A DNA stretch of 64,000 bases from Charina bottae (Eukaryota > Chordata > Lepidosauria > Squamata > Charinaidae): the NCBI GenBank assembly GCA_023362775.1, contig JALMGJ010000005.1, positions 71,664,963 through 71,728,962 on the forward strand, given 5' to 3'. The notes under the pieces are model-generated. The model was not told the origin of the DNA and did no database searches. It was given only the letters and a program-made list of their open reading frames with translations. Below, piece by piece: positions 62,311 to 64,000 of the stretch; the first letter of the stretch is position 1, and each line of letters opens with the position of its first letter. Both the position numbers and the translations under genes were made by a program.

Positions 62311-62963
62311 GTATGAATGTTTTGTTAGTTAATATTATTGCATGGATTATTTAAGATTTATTATGTATTTACCCATCATAATGAATTTTTACATAAATAA
62401 TTGCTGTTTGTTTAAATTTCATTTCTTTAGAAGCATGCAGTTTTTCCTTTTTGTTTTTGTTTCTATAGATACTGTACACAATAGTATAAAAGTTTGCCTG
62501 GACTAAATAAAACTAGAAATTGAATGTTTTCAGTGGTATTTTGACTTCTGAGTTAGGCCTTTGTTTGTATTTACAAATTACAAATCTAAGGATAATAGAA
62601 TTACATACATTTGAAGTATAACAGTATTTTTGATTATGCAGAAAATACCATTTTGCCATGCTGCTCAGAAAATATTAATTTGGAAGCAGAATCCAATTAT
62701 GTCAGATTTTACTATCATTCTTTCTTTAGTGCTGTAGTCCAGTCAAAATAATTCTGGCTTTTCCAAAATTACTTTAAAAAACCCCCAGCTTGACCCACCA
62801 ATGAGTATTGTTATTAATTCTGTTCCACATGCAACTTTTATAGCCTTTTGATTCACCAAATGACTTGATAGCTTTTCATGTAGCTGTGTAACTTACAAAA
62901 TGGAAAGTGGTTGAAATATGTATTATTTTCTAAGATGTTTATTGCAAAAATCACTGTTTTAAG

Positions 62964-63081
62964 GGTGAAAGTGGAGATGGCACTGATGATGAGATGGCAA
63001 GTCGAAAAGCAAGACCTCTTAAGGAAAATCGGAATAGAAGTGGTTCAGACCCTCAAGATATTGATGAGCAAGAAGAAACAG
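62964..63081 (+). CDS. PLCE1: PLCE1 coding exon H (Ser/acidic linker)
   Basis: The acceptor is tcactgttttaag|ggtgaa (short pyrimidine tract and A before AG, so weak) and the donor aacag|gtaaaa. The 118-base exon starts in phase 0 and ends in phase 1. It encodes [20 protein letters not shown] and [14 protein letters not shown], the hydrophilic linker seen in vertebrate PLCE1 between the PH-like module and the EF hands. The next PLCE1 exon is not found before base 64000. Confidence 0.92.
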
Positions 63082-64000
63082 GTAAAAATAAAAACAGTAA
63101 TAATAATTGTATGCCGCCGAACTCTCAATGACTGAACAGCTCACAACAATCAAACAAAGAAATTACAATAAAATTTTAAAAAGATAAACGATGGTAACTA
63201 GCTGATATACTTCATTTGGACAAAGGACCTAAAGAAATCCTCCTGAGAGATGGGTCCATCCATACTGAGTCTTCCAGTCTAATTGCTACTTTTGATTCTA
63301 CTCACAAAATTTGGGAGTGGCTTGTTGGGGAAAACTTCAAATTAAAAATAGAAAACTTAGAAAACTTAATATAAAACTTAGGCACTGCAATTTTAAAAAA
63401 TTCTGAATGCGTGTTCTGCTTGAGCATGGTAGCTTAAAATATTTTTAGAAACTTAAATATTGAGAAAGCAAGCATTGCTAAAATAACTACCTAACGCTGA
63501 TCTTTGGCCAAAAAGTTTGCCCCATTGAAGATATTCAAACTTTGATTTAATTAAAGAGAGGGTCCATTTAAAATATTTCAGTGTACATCCTCAACAGCAG
63601 TATGTGACACACATGTGCAGCCTTCAAGAGTAACAGTGTGAAAAATTGTGGTGAACATCTAACTTTGGTTAGTTTCAAATAAGAAAACTTCAGCCATGAA
63701 TTCTGAAGCAAACTATGGTCCACCAAAAATGGGATATAATGTAGAATTCAGACGCTGAAATAAGCAACACATGTTGTAGCAATGTTCCTCTCCCTCTCCT
63801 CCTCTAATATAGCTGCAAAGAGGAGTTTGAAAGTATTAACTTATTTTATTTTTATCAACTGCTGCTTATTATTTCATCCAAACTGCTTAATTTTAATTAC
63901 AGTTTGTTTGAAACAAACCAGCTTCAAACCATGGGCTAAGCCACTAGCTTGTTGGAATGTATAGTTATTAAGATCTACTGCAGGTGAGTAAAAAATTCAA
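63082..64000. other. PLCE1 intron after exon H, runs off the window
   Basis: Donor gtaaaa at 63082. No further exon or repeat recognised. Confidence 0.65.

Overview
The window is AT-rich vertebrate nuclear DNA, almost certainly from a squamate reptile (snake or lizard). It covers an internal stretch of one protein-coding gene on the + strand, phospholipase C epsilon 1 (PLCE1). Eight coding exons fit together in phase: 5630-5969, 28575-28879, 48450-48595, 50265-50523, 53666-53880, 61229-61904, 62128-62310 and 62964-63081. Together they give 2242 coding bases (about 747 residues). They run from the linker before the Ras-GEF (CDC25) domain, through that domain and the PH-like module, to the start of the linker before the EF hands. 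The first exons and the catalytic X/Y, C2 and RA domains lie outside the window. The squamate assignment rests on the combination of repeats: a near full-length BovB LINE, tRNA-derived SINEs whose 3' ends match the BovB end, L2/CR1-type LINEs with a GATA tail, Penelope-like sequence, and several Tc1 and hAT elements. I cannot name the species.

Layout: 1-5629 is intron with a SINE and a short LINE. Intron 5970-28574 (22.6 kb) holds a Tc1 transposon broken by a hAT insertion (11603-13670), a cluster of small inverted-repeat elements (16149-17715), an apparently intact Tc1 transposon with identical long terminal repeats (18180-19782), a possible DIRS remnant, an inverted pair of Penelope-like ends carrying a hammerhead ribozyme motif (23595-24055), an old antisense L2 element, and further hAT copies. 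Intron 28880-48449 (19.6 kb) holds another hAT copy, a MITE, a solo Tc1 end, the 3.0-kb BovB element (35691-38698), a truncated L2 LINE (39970-41492) and a SINE. Introns 48596-50264, 50524-53665 and 53881-61228 carry an L2 element split by a SINE, two young-looking SINEs, a hAT MITE with a GC-rich core, and microsatellites. Introns 61905-62127 and 62311-62963 are short and plain.

The only host gene function seen is PLCE1: a receptor- and small-GTPase-regulated phospholipase C that also acts as a Rap1/Ras exchange factor. All other coding capacity belongs to transposable elements. The points most worth a second look are the potentially active Tc1 copy, the hammerhead motif in the Penelope-like repeat, the nested hAT-in-Tc1 insertion, and a PLCE1 acceptor that is also a consensus donor (possible recursive splice site). 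I did not find a novel multi-gene system.
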